Source of the DNA: Hyphomonadaceae bacterium
Lineage (GTDB): Bacteria; Pseudomonadota; Alphaproteobacteria; Rhizobiales; Hyphomicrobiaceae
Direction: 5' to 3'
Assembly: GCA_019747815.1 (NCBI GenBank)
Contig: JAIEQJ010000016.1
Span: 1 to 64,000 of the forward strand
Length of the DNA: 64,000 bases
Program-made: the position numbers and the translations under genes
In this document: one piece after another, positions 24,940 through 32,099 of the stretch
Layout of the letters: every line of letters starts with the position of its first letter
Numbering within the stretch: position 1 is the stretch's first letter
Notes under the pieces: generated by a model
What the model was told of the DNA's origin: nothing
The model's database searches: none
The model's input: only the letters and a program-made list of their open reading frames with translations

Positions 24940-26745
24940 TCACCGCCCATTTCCCATCACTGCGCTGACCTCGGCCGGCGTGTTGAAGTCCTCAGGGATA
25001 CCGCAGATGCCGAGCCGCTGCAGCACCTTGCCGAACCACGGCTCGGCCGTCAGCACCGCAAACGGGATCGCCAGCAGGTAACCCGCCGTCAGCGGCAGGC
25101 TCCACCAGAACACCGCCGGCGCGATCAGCAGCAGCGCGCCGCACACGATGACGCCAAACAGCGTCTGCGGCCACAGATGGCGCGCCGCATCTGCCCATGA
25201 CAGCCGCTGCGCATCGCGCGACTGCCCGCCCCACACCACCGATTTGCCAAACAGCAGACCGATCATGAAGATCGACGTGCGGATGGTCGACACCGCACCC
25301 TGCAGGAACGAGAACACCTGCTCGATGGCCGCGCCGGCCGCGAACCTAAGCCAGCCGCCGTAGCGCGCCACGCCGCCGCGCGTCAGCATCGCATCGATGA
25401 GACCGGCGATCTTGGGGCTGAGGTACATGGTGAAAAACGTGATGTAGAGCCCGATGGCAAGCGTGACGGGATAGTCCGCCATCCCCCGCGCCTGCCAGGC
25501 CGCCACGGGCAGCAGCGCAATCATCAGCGTCCAGGCCGGGATGCCGATGAACATCAGGATCGCCCACACGAGCTGGAACCGGCTCATGGGATAGAGCCCG
25601 GGCAGGCCCAGCAGCTTGATGTACTGCATGTTGCCCTGGCACCACCTGACGTCGCGCTGGGCGAACTCGAGCATGGTCGGCGGATTCTCCTCCCAGCTTC
25701 CGCGTTCCTCGGGCAGTACGCGCACCTCATAGCCCGCGCGCCGCATCAAGGTCGCCTCCACCTGATCGTGCGACAGCACGTGACCGCCGAGCGGCGGCTT
25801 GCCGGGCAGAACCGGCAGCCCGCAGTGCTCGTGGAACGGCCTGATGCGCACCAGCGCATTGTGGCCCCAGAACGGGCCGCAGTCGCCCACCCACCAGGCC
25901 TGGCCCATGGTGTAGGAGCGCATGCCGTGGCGCATGCCGAACTGGAAGATGCGGGCAAACGCGCTCGACGACGGCATGCCGACGACCAGGCTCTGCAGGA
26001 TGCCGATCCTGGGATGGACCTGCATCATGCGCACCAGCCGCACGATCTCGGGCCCCGCCATTAGGCTGTCGGCATCGAGCGGCAGCATCAGGGTGAAGTC
26101 CTTGCCCCAGCGCTCGCAGAAGTCGTGCACGTTGCCCGCCTTGAAGGCCGTGTTCTGCGCGCGCCGCCGGTAGACGATGCGCTCACCGTCCGGATCGGCG
26201 GCCTTCCAGGCCTCCACGGCCCGCTCCTCGGCGGCCGCGACGTCCGCACTGTTCGTATCGCTCAGCACGAAATAGCTGAACGCGCCGCCCTCCCCGGTGG
26301 CGTCCACACTGGCTTTCACGGTCTTCAGGCGCAGGATCGCCCGGCCAGGGTCCTCGTTGCGCACCGTCATGAAGATGGCCGTCTTGATGCGCAACGGCGT
26401 GGGCTCATCGCCCGCCGGGGCGTAGGGCGCCACCTCGGCCAGCGCATCCCTGCGGACGTGCAGCAGCCACAGCCCGATCAGCGCATTCCAGAAGCCGAGC
26501 ACCGTCCAGGGCGTGCCCAGCGCGAAGCCCGCGAACAGGATCACATCGACCCAGGTCCACCCCCCCGCACCCAGCACCAGGGATGCCACCCACAGCATGG
26601 CCAAATAGGTAACCACGTTGAGCGCAAAGACGATCCGGCGCCGACGCGTCAGCTCGTCGATGGACTGGAGCCCTGTGGGTGTCGTAAGGCTCAGGGCGGC
26701 CGGAGGCAGGTGCCCCGGGGCAGAGGTATCGAGACTGTCGCTCAT
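24940..26745 (-). CDS. opgH: Glucan glucosyltransferase OpgH (MdoH), short form
   Basis: Inner-membrane family-2 glycosyltransferase that polymerises glucose from UDP-glucose for osmoregulated periplasmic glucans. The 601-residue product has two N-terminal membrane helices (about 37-60 and 66-96), then the GT2 domain with FMTVRNEDPGRA, LDADS (Asp224, Asp226), SHDQVEA (Asp327) and QRDVRW (Gln363 to Trp368). At least five further helices follow. It is much shorter than enterobacterial OpgH (about 850), as in other Hyphomicrobiales. The start at 26745 gives a compact N-terminus. OpgG, the usual partner, is not in the window. Confidence 0.92.
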   Translation of the reverse strand: MSDSLDTSAPGHLPPAALSLTTPTGLQSIDELTRRRRIVFALNVVTYLAMLWVASLVLGAGGWTWVDVILFAGFALGTPWTVLGFWNALIGLWLLHVRRDALAEVAPYAPAGDEPTPLRIKTAIFMTVRNEDPGRAILRLKTVKASVDATGEGGAFSYFVLSDTNSADVAAAEERAVEAWKAADPDGERIVYRRRAQNTAFKAGNVHDFCERWGKDFTLMLPLDADSLMAGPEIVRLVRMMQVHPRIGILQSLVVGMPSSSAFARIFQFGMRHGMRSYTMGQAWWVGDCGPFWGHNALVRIRPFHEHCGLPVLPGKPPLGGHVLSHDQVEATLMRRAGYEVRVLPEERGSWEENPPTMLEFAQRDVRWCQGNMQYIKLLGLPGLYPMSRFQLVWAILMFIGIPAWTLMIALLPVAAWQARGMADYPVTLAIGLYITFFTMYLSPKIAGLIDAMLTRGGVARYGGWLRFAAGAAIEQVFSFLQGAVSTIRTSIFMIGLLFGKSVVWGGQSRDAQRLSWADAARHLWPQTLFGVIVCGALLLIAPAVFWWSLPLTAGYLLAIPFAVLTAEPWFGKVLQRLGICGIPEDFNTPAEVSAVMGNGR

Positions 26746-26802
26746 GCAACCAATGTCCAAATCGTGGCGTGTGCGAATCCCATGACAGGCCGCGGGGTCA
26801 AG

Positions 26803-27807
26803 ATGATGGCGCGCCGGTCCACCGGCAAGGTCCGTGTGGCGCGCGCGCTTTGGTACGTCGGCAAGGGCACAGCCGAGCTGCGCACGGCACGGCTGCTGCC
26901 AGCCGCGCCGGGTGAAGCCTTGGTACGCGCGCTGTTCAGCGGCATCAGTCGGGGCACGGAGCGGCTGGTGCTGGAGGGCGGCATCGGACGCAGCGAGTGG
27001 GAGCGGATGCGGTGCCCGATGCAGGAAGGGTCCTTTCCGTTCCCCGTAAAATACGGCTATTGCGCGACCGGCGTGGTCGAGGACGGCCCCGCCGACATTG
27101 TCGGCCGCAAGGTGTTCTGCCTCCATCCGCACCAGAATTTCTTCACCGTGCCGGTCACCGCGCTGGCACCCATCCCCGACGATGTGCCCGCGCGCAGAGC
27201 CACTTTGGCCGCCAACATGGAGACGGCCCTCAATGCGCTGTGGGACAGCGGCGCCGGCCCCGGCGACCGCATCGTGGTGGTGGGGGCGGGCATCGTGGGG
27301 CTCTTGGTCGCAGCCCTTGCGGCGCGGCTTCCGGCCGCAACGGTCACGGCGGTCGATCTCGATCAAAGCCGCCGCCCGCTGGCGGAGAGCCTCGGCGCCG
27401 CCTTCGCCAAGCCCGCGACGGCACCCGCCGATGCCGATATCGTCTTCCACTGCAGCGCCACCAGCGCCGGCCTCAATACGGCCATCGCCTGCGCCGGCCT
27501 GGAAGCAGCCATCGTGGAATTGAGCTGGTACGGCAGCAAGCCGGTTGAGGTGGAGCTTGGCGGCGCCTTCCACAGCCGCCGCCTGAAGCTCGTCTCCTCC
27601 CAGGTCGGCATGGTCTCGCCCAGCCGACGGCCCCGCTGGGACTATCGCCGCCGCCTCAGTGCGGCATTGCGTCTGCTGGCCGAGCCGGCACTGGATGCGC
27701 TGGTGAAGGAGGAGATCGCCTTCGACGAGGCCCCCAAGCGCCTGCCGCAGATTCTCGCGCCCGGCACGCATGGTCTCGCCCCAGTCATCCGCTATCCCGA
27801 TCCCTGA
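26803..27807 (+). CDS. MDR-family dehydrogenase without zinc ligands (BchC-like)
   Basis: A 334-residue medium-chain dehydrogenase/reductase. The N-terminal half has LFSGISRGTERLVLEGG where zinc alcohol dehydrogenases have GICGTD, and FPVKYGYCATGVV where they have the GHE motif, so the catalytic zinc ligands are missing. The SGISxGTERL wording recalls BchC-type members. A Rossmann domain with IVVVGAGIVGLLVAALA and VTAVDLDQSRR binds NAD(P). The ATG at 26803 follows GGGG by 5 bases; a second ATG is at 26782. It is divergent from opgH and leads the PTPS-like, GT4 and methyltransferase genes. Confidence 0.85.
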   Translation: MMARRSTGKVRVARALWYVGKGTAELRTARLLPAAPGEALVRALFSGISRGTERLVLEGGIGRSEWERMRCPMQEGSFPFPVKYGYCATGVVEDGPADIVGRKVFCLHPHQNFFTVPVTALAPIPDDVPARRATLAANMETALNALWDSGAGPGDRIVVVGAGIVGLLVAALAARLPAATVTAVDLDQSRRPLAESLGAAFAKPATAPADADIVFHCSATSAGLNTAIACAGLEAAIVELSWYGSKPVEVELGGAFHSRRLKLVSSQVGMVSPSRRPRWDYRRRLSAALRLLAEPALDALVKEEIAFDEAPKRLPQILAPGTHGLAPVIRYPDP

Positions 27808-27825
27808 CACACCCGGAGATTTGCC

Positions 27826-28224
27826 ATGTATGCCGTCGAGGTCCGTGACCGGATCATGATCGCCCACAGTCTGCCCGACCCCTTCTTCGGCCCGGCCGCC
27901 AAGATGCATGGCGCCACCTTCGTGGTGGACGTGGCCTTCTTCCGCGAGGCCCTGACCAAGCAGAACGTTGTGGTCGACATCGGCGCCGCGCTCGACGTGC
28001 TCAACAAGACGTTGAAGCCGCTGGCCTACCAGAACCTCGACGAGCTGGCGCAGTTCAAGGGCAGGCTGACAACGACGGAGTTCCTGTGCCGCCACGTGTT
28101 CGACGCCATGGTGAAGGCGGCGAAGGAGGGCGCGCTGGGCGAGGACGGCACGGGTCTCGCCAAGATCCGCGTGACCCTGCACGAGACCGACCTGGCGCGC
28201 GCCTGGTTCGAGGGGCCGGTGTGA
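27826..28224 (+). CDS. PTPS/QueD-like protein lacking the catalytic Cys
   Basis: A 132-residue protein of the 6-pyruvoyl-tetrahydropterin synthase fold. The first zinc His is His14 (IMIAHSLPD) and the second His28 in KMHGATF. The third, in the usual HGH, is Ala30. The position of the catalytic Cys four residues before His28 is Ala24. Other fold marks remain: VVDIGAALDVL, LTTTEFLCRHVFDAM and the substrate-binding Glu in LHETDLARAWF. Classical synthase chemistry is therefore doubtful. It follows the dehydrogenase by 18 bases with GGAG before the ATG, and belongs to the same operon. Confidence 0.85.
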   Translation: MYAVEVRDRIMIAHSLPDPFFGPAAKMHGATFVVDVAFFREALTKQNVVVDIGAALDVLNKTLKPLAYQNLDELAQFKGRLTTTEFLCRHVFDAMVKAAKEGALGEDGTGLAKIRVTLHETDLARAWFEGPV

Positions 28225-28257
28225 CAATGGCCAAAGTTGCAACGCGTCAGCGCAAAG

Positions 28258-28344
28258 CGCCGGGACCCAGGGCTTGTGACTGCGCGCTCGATGCGGGGCT
28301 CCTGGATCCCGGATATTCCGCTGTCGCGGAATTCCGGGATGACA
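28258..28344. repeat. Intergenic repeat family A, copy 7
   Basis: Contains ccgggacccagggcttgtga, gctcctggatcccggatatt and the end gaattccgggatgaca. It matches the long subtype of copies 4 and 5. It interrupts the four-gene set between the PTPS-like gene and the glycosyltransferase and ends 22 bases before the latter's start. Confidence 0.8.
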
Positions 28345-28366
28345 GCCAACGACTTGACAACGTGCC

Positions 28367-29413
28367 ATGACCGCAGCCGCGTTCGCCATCCCGGGTGACA
28401 TCACGCTCGCAACCGGCGGCTACGCCTACGACCGCCGCGTCATGGCGCTGCTGCCGCAACTCGGTGTCAACGTGCGGCATGTGGCGCTGCCGGCGAGCTT
28501 TCCCGCGCCCACGGCCGCCGATCTCGCCGAGACCCAACGCCTGCTCGCAGGTTTGCCGGCTGAGACCATCATTGTGGCCGACGGGCTCGCCTACGGCGCG
28601 ATGCCCGCCGAGCTGATCCAATCGCTGCGCAGCCCGATCGTCGCCCTCGTGCACCATCCGCTGTGCCTGGAGGCTGGTCTCACTGAGGCGCGGCAGGACG
28701 CGCTCTACGTGCTGGAGAAGGCCGCCCTCGCGCAGGCCCGGCGCATCATTGTCAGCAGCCCGACCACCGCGGAGACGCTCGCCGCCGACTTCGCGGTTCC
28801 AACTCCCAAGATCACGATCGCCGAGCCCGGAACGGATCCCGCCGCACGCGCCCGCGGCACCGGCAAGCCGCTGCAGCTCATCTCGGTCGGCTCGGTCGTC
28901 CCGCGCAAGGCCTACGACACTCTGGTGCGTGCGCTGGCGCAGGTCGCAGACCGCGACTGGCGCCTCGCCATTGTCGGCCCGACCGACCGCAGCGCCGCGG
29001 CCCTGGCAATGCTCGAGACTGCCGTGCGCGAAACCGGATTGGGGCCGCGCATCGTCGTGGCGGGGACGGCCGGGCCGGAGCAACTCGAAGCCTACTATGC
29101 CGCAGCGGACGTCTTTCTCCTGTCCTCTCTCTACGAGGGCTACGGCATGGTGCTGGCGGAAGCCATGGCGCGCGGATTGCCCATCGTGTGCACGACCGGA
29201 GGTGCCGCCGCAGCCACCGTGCCCGATGCCGCCGCCATCAAGGTGCCTGCGGGCAATGTCGCGGCGCTGGCGCAGGCCATTGCGCGCGTGCTTGACGATA
29301 GGGTGCTGCGCCGCCAGATGAGCGCGGCCGCCTGGACCGCCGGCCAAAATTTGCCGCGCTGGGAGGATACGGCGCGCACCATTGCCGGCGTTATCAGGAA
29401 CCTCACGCCATGA
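28367..29413 (+). CDS. Family-4 glycosyltransferase
   Basis: A 348-residue GT-B retaining glycosyltransferase. The C-terminal nucleotide-sugar domain has LISVGSVVPRKAYDTLVRAL, IVVAGTAGPEQLEAYYAAA and the E-x7-E motif YEGYGMVLAE with Glu257 and Glu265. The N-terminal domain starts with ITLATGGYAYDRRVMALLPQL. Sugar and acceptor are unknown. The stop overlaps the methyltransferase start (ATGA), and the gene follows the PTPS-like gene, separated only by a repeat, so it probably acts in the same pathway. Confidence 0.9.
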   Translation: MTAAAFAIPGDITLATGGYAYDRRVMALLPQLGVNVRHVALPASFPAPTAADLAETQRLLAGLPAETIIVADGLAYGAMPAELIQSLRSPIVALVHHPLCLEAGLTEARQDALYVLEKAALAQARRIIVSSPTTAETLAADFAVPTPKITIAEPGTDPAARARGTGKPLQLISVGSVVPRKAYDTLVRALAQVADRDWRLAIVGPTDRSAAALAMLETAVRETGLGPRIVVAGTAGPEQLEAYYAAADVFLLSSLYEGYGMVLAEAMARGLPIVCTTGGAAAATVPDAAAIKVPAGNVAALAQAIARVLDDRVLRRQMSAAAWTAGQNLPRWEDTARTIAGVIRNLTP

Positions 29414-30243
29414 GCGGATTCGATGCCAGTTGGCTGGATTTGCGCGAGCCGGCCGATCACCGCTCGCGCTGCGAGGACCTGGCCAAGATGCTGGCGCGCC
29501 ACTTCGACTGGCGCGGCCAGATCTCGGTCCTCGACATGGGCTGCGGCACGGGATCGAACCTGCGTGCCACGGCGCCGTGCCTCGGCCCGGACCAGCACTG
29601 GACGCTCATCGACTACGACGCGGCGCTGCTCGAGGCCGCCCAGTCGCGCCTTGCGGCCTGGGCCGGAAGGGCGGAAAAATGCAACGGCCGGCTCGTGCTG
29701 CACAAGGACGGCAAGCGGATCACGGTGGAGTTGCGCCGCGCCGACCTCGCCCATGATCTCGACCGCGTATTCACCTCCAGGCCCGATCTCGTCACCGCCT
29801 CGGCGCTGTTCGATCTCGCCTCGGCTGATTTCATCTCCGAGGTCGCCGCCGAGGTCGTGCGCTGCCGCGCCGCATTCTACACCGTGCTGACCTACAACGG
29901 ACAGCAGCGCTGGACGCCCAAGCACGATGCGGACGCGGCCATGGCCTCCGCCTTCCGCGCGCATCAGACCCGCGACAAGGGCTTCGGCGAATCCGCAGGA
30001 CCGATGGCACCCGCCCTGCTGTTGGCTGCCTTCGACGCGGCTGGCTACTCGGTGAGCGAAGGTGACAGCGCCTGGCGTCTGGAAGCCGGAGACGAGGCGC
30101 TGGTTGGCGAGCTGGTGCCGGGCTTTGCCGCGGCCGTGCGCGAAACGGCGCTGGTGCCGGAGGAGAAAGTTGCCACCTGGCTGACGCTATCACGCAACGG
30201 TGCTCTGGTCGGCCACACCGATACGCTCGCGCTGCCGCCATAG
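29410..30243 (+). CDS. Class I SAM-dependent methyltransferase
   Basis: A 277-residue methyltransferase. Motif I is VLDMGCGTGSN at residues 40-50, followed by WTLIDYDAALLEAAQSRL, the acidic-loop and adenine region, and FDLASADFISEVAA. The C-terminal half carries YTVLTYNGQQRWTPKHDAD and a long hydrophilic region that may be a substrate lid. The ATGA overlap with the glycosyltransferase gene shows translational coupling. It closes the four-gene set. The substrate is unknown. Confidence 0.88.
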   Translation: MSGFDASWLDLREPADHRSRCEDLAKMLARHFDWRGQISVLDMGCGTGSNLRATAPCLGPDQHWTLIDYDAALLEAAQSRLAAWAGRAEKCNGRLVLHKDGKRITVELRRADLAHDLDRVFTSRPDLVTASALFDLASADFISEVAAEVVRCRAAFYTVLTYNGQQRWTPKHDADAAMASAFRAHQTRDKGFGESAGPMAPALLLAAFDAAGYSVSEGDSAWRLEAGDEALVGELVPGFAAAVRETALVPEEKVATWLTLSRNGALVGHTDTLALPP

Positions 30244-30376
30244 AGCACAGGGAAGCACGTAGGCCGCCACTCCCGCGACGGAGAGGTGCCGTGGCCTCGG
30301 CTAGATTTCACTTCACTAGCTGATTGCTCTCTTCCGCATTGTGCCACGACGCACGCGTGCGCCATTGGTTAGTCTT

Positions 30377-30404
30377 GACTTACGGTTAGAATGGACTTAC
30401 CGTT
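30377..30404. promoter_or_regulatory. Candidate ArsR-family operator/promoter
   Basis: The word GACTTACSGTT occurs at 30377-30387 and 30394-30404, a direct repeat with 17-base periodicity, and ACGGT/ACCGT within it are inverted. TTGACT at 30375-30380 fits a -35 box. It lies 54 to 81 bases upstream of the arsR-like start, as expected for autorepression. Inferred from position only. Confidence 0.45.
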
Positions 30405-30457
30405 TACGCAATGACGCGCTCCAAGCTTGCTGCTGCCCAAGCTGCAATGGAACCCGA

Positions 30458-30787
30458 ATGATGATCAACGCCGAGCGGGCCATGGACGCGCTAGGGGATC
30501 CCACCCGCCGCCTAGTGTTCAAGCGCCTGCGCAACCGCACGCGCTCGGTGGGCGAGATAGCCGAAGGGATGGATGTGAGCCGTCCCGCGGTTTCCCAGCA
30601 CTTGAAGGTGCTCAAGGCGGCCGGGCTTGTGGTGGTTCGCGCCGAAGGTGCGCGTCGCCTCTATGGTGTCGACACGCGCGGCATCGAGGCATTGCGCGGC
30701 TGGCTCGATGGCTTCTGGGAAGAAGCGCTTGTCGCCTTCAAACAAGCAGCCGAACGAGAAGCAACCAAGGGAAGGAAACCTCGATGA
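30458..30787 (+). CDS. ArsR/SmtB-family transcriptional regulator
   Basis: A 109-residue winged-helix repressor with AMDALGDPTRRLVFKRLRNR, the recognition region VGEIAEGMDVSRPAVSQHLKVLKAAGLV and the wing RAEGARRLYGVDT. No Cys pair for metal sensing is present, so it is of the SdpR-like, non-metal subtype. It is coupled (ATGA) to an SRPBCC gene, an arrangement seen widely for self-regulating detoxification or stress operons. GGA six bases upstream supports the start at 30458. Confidence 0.9.
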   Translation: MMINAERAMDALGDPTRRLVFKRLRNRTRSVGEIAEGMDVSRPAVSQHLKVLKAAGLVVVRAEGARRLYGVDTRGIEALRGWLDGFWEEALVAFKQAAEREATKGRKPR

Positions 30788-31287
30788 CGGAGCAGGCGAG
30801 ATTTGGCGCCGCTGATCTCAACAGCGTGCGCAAGACGGTGATTGTCGAGGCACCGCCGGCGGTTGCCTGGCGCGTATTCACCGAGCAGATGGGCGCGTGG
30901 TGGCCGCTGGCCGTCTACAAGATCGGCAAGACCAGCGCGGTGGACGCCATGATCGAGCCGCGCGTCGGCGGCCGCTGGTACGAGCGTGGTGACGATGGCA
31001 GCACGTGTGACTGGGGCACCGTACTCTCGTGGGAACCGCCGTTCCGCCTGGTGCTGTCCTGGGACATCAGCGCCGATTGGCAGCCTGATCCAAGCTTGAG
31101 GACGGAAATCGAGGTGCGCTTCATCGCCGAAGGCAGAAACTCCACGCGTGTGGAGCTTGAGCATCGGCACCTCGACCGCTATGGGGCGCGACGCGATGCA
31201 ATGCGCGCCGTCTTCAACGAGGACGGCGGTTGGGGCCGCCTCCTCCAGATGTTCGCCGACCGCGCTGCGGCAGGAGCGAGCCCATGA
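30784..31287 (+). CDS. SRPBCC (AHA1-type) protein
   Basis: A 167-residue START-like protein with TVIVEAPPAVAWRVFTEQM, MIEPRVGGRWYERGDDGS, GTVLSWEPPFRLVLSWDI and TRVELEHRHLDRYG, followed by the terminal helix WGRLLQMFADRA. This is the AHA1/activator-of-Hsp90-type SRPBCC that is usually paired with ArsR-like regulators. Ligand unknown. Start overlaps arsR (ATGA); stop overlaps the ATG of the decayed gene that follows (ATGA). Confidence 0.9.
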   Translation: MTEQARFGAADLNSVRKTVIVEAPPAVAWRVFTEQMGAWWPLAVYKIGKTSAVDAMIEPRVGGRWYERGDDGSTCDWGTVLSWEPPFRLVLSWDISADWQPDPSLRTEIEVRFIAEGRNSTRVELEHRHLDRYGARRDAMRAVFNEDGGWGRLLQMFADRAAAGASP

Positions 31288-31387
31288 CGAACACCGCGGC
31301 GCTCCCATCAAGCTGTTGCAGTTTCCGCGCATGTTCGGCATCCCGAACTTGAGCTTGTTCCGCTGCAAGCGCCGGCGCAAGGCCTAA
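31284..31387 (+). pseudogene. Remnant of glutathione S-transferase N-terminus
   Basis: An ATG at 31284 overlaps the SRPBCC stop (ATGA) and reads MTNTAALPSS before losing frame. One frame over, the sequence reads APIKLLQFPRMFGIPNLSLF, which resembles the beta1-loop-helix1 start of bacterial glutathione S-transferases (xxLYQFPRxxGxPNxSPFC). It then degenerates to RCKRRRKA and a stop at 31387. So only about 25 residues of a once-coupled third gene remain. The downstream boundary meets the cytochrome b561 stop. Confidence 0.6.
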
Positions 31388-31965
31388 GCCAAATCCCGCC
31401 GTCCCGCTTGCGGCAGCATGCGTGCCAGCACGCCATCTCTCCTGATGAAATAGTGGAAGAGGGCCGCGCCGATGTGCATGCCGATCAAGGCGACGGTCAG
31501 GTAGGCCAGATATCTGTGCAGCAGCAGCACGCCCTCGGCTGCCGCCTGGTTCGGGCCGGCAAGCGGCGGAATGCTCACGATCCCGAACACCTCGCGCGCG
31601 CCATAGAGCGAGATGCCGAGCCAGCCAACGACCGGCACCAGGATCAGCAGCAGATAAAGCGACCAATGCGTGGCATGTGAGGCGGCCTTGTGCCACCGAC
31701 TGAGCGTCGGCTCATCGGCAGGAGCGCCATGGGCAAATCGGTAGATCAGCCGCGCCACCACCAGGGCCAGAATGACGAGACCCAGCGTCTTGTGCGCGCT
31801 GTAGAGGGTGTTGGTGAGGGCGTCGAAATTCGTGACATTGCCGCGGTAGACCATGTAGAGGCCAACCGGCACCTGGATCAGCAGCAGGGCTACCGTCCAC
31901 CAATGAAAGTGCCTTGCCCCCGTGGAATAGGTGGTTTGCCTGTCCAAAGTCGCAGAACCGGCCAT
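31384..31965 (-). CDS. Cytochrome b561-family protein
   Basis: A 193-residue four-helix diheme membrane protein. Candidate heme ligands are His19 or His21 in GARHFHWWT, His in TLYSAHKTLGLVIL, the ASHATHWSLYLLLI segment and HRYLAYLTVALIGMHIGAALFHY. It would pass electrons between the quinone pool and an oxidase or periplasmic partner. No partner gene (such as YceI) is adjacent. Its stop codon overlaps the remnant on the other strand. Confidence 0.88.
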   Translation of the reverse strand: MAGSATLDRQTTYSTGARHFHWWTVALLLIQVPVGLYMVYRGNVTNFDALTNTLYSAHKTLGLVILALVVARLIYRFAHGAPADEPTLSRWHKAASHATHWSLYLLLILVPVVGWLGISLYGAREVFGIVSIPPLAGPNQAAAEGVLLLHRYLAYLTVALIGMHIGAALFHYFIRRDGVLARMLPQAGRRDLA

Positions 31966-32099
31966 TGTCCCCCCTTGCTGCCAGGTTCCCGGTTGACGGG
32001 CCTGCCCTTTGCCTCAGTCGAGCGTTATACACGGTCAGCGACAGTTACGGCACTTCACCATGTGCCGGATCAGCTCTGGCAAGGTGAAACGGCCTGCTC

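Noticed and set aside
26746-28404. Long N-terminal extension of the OpgH frame
   Set aside because: It is antisense to the dehydrogenase and PTPS-like genes; OpgH starts sensibly at 26745.
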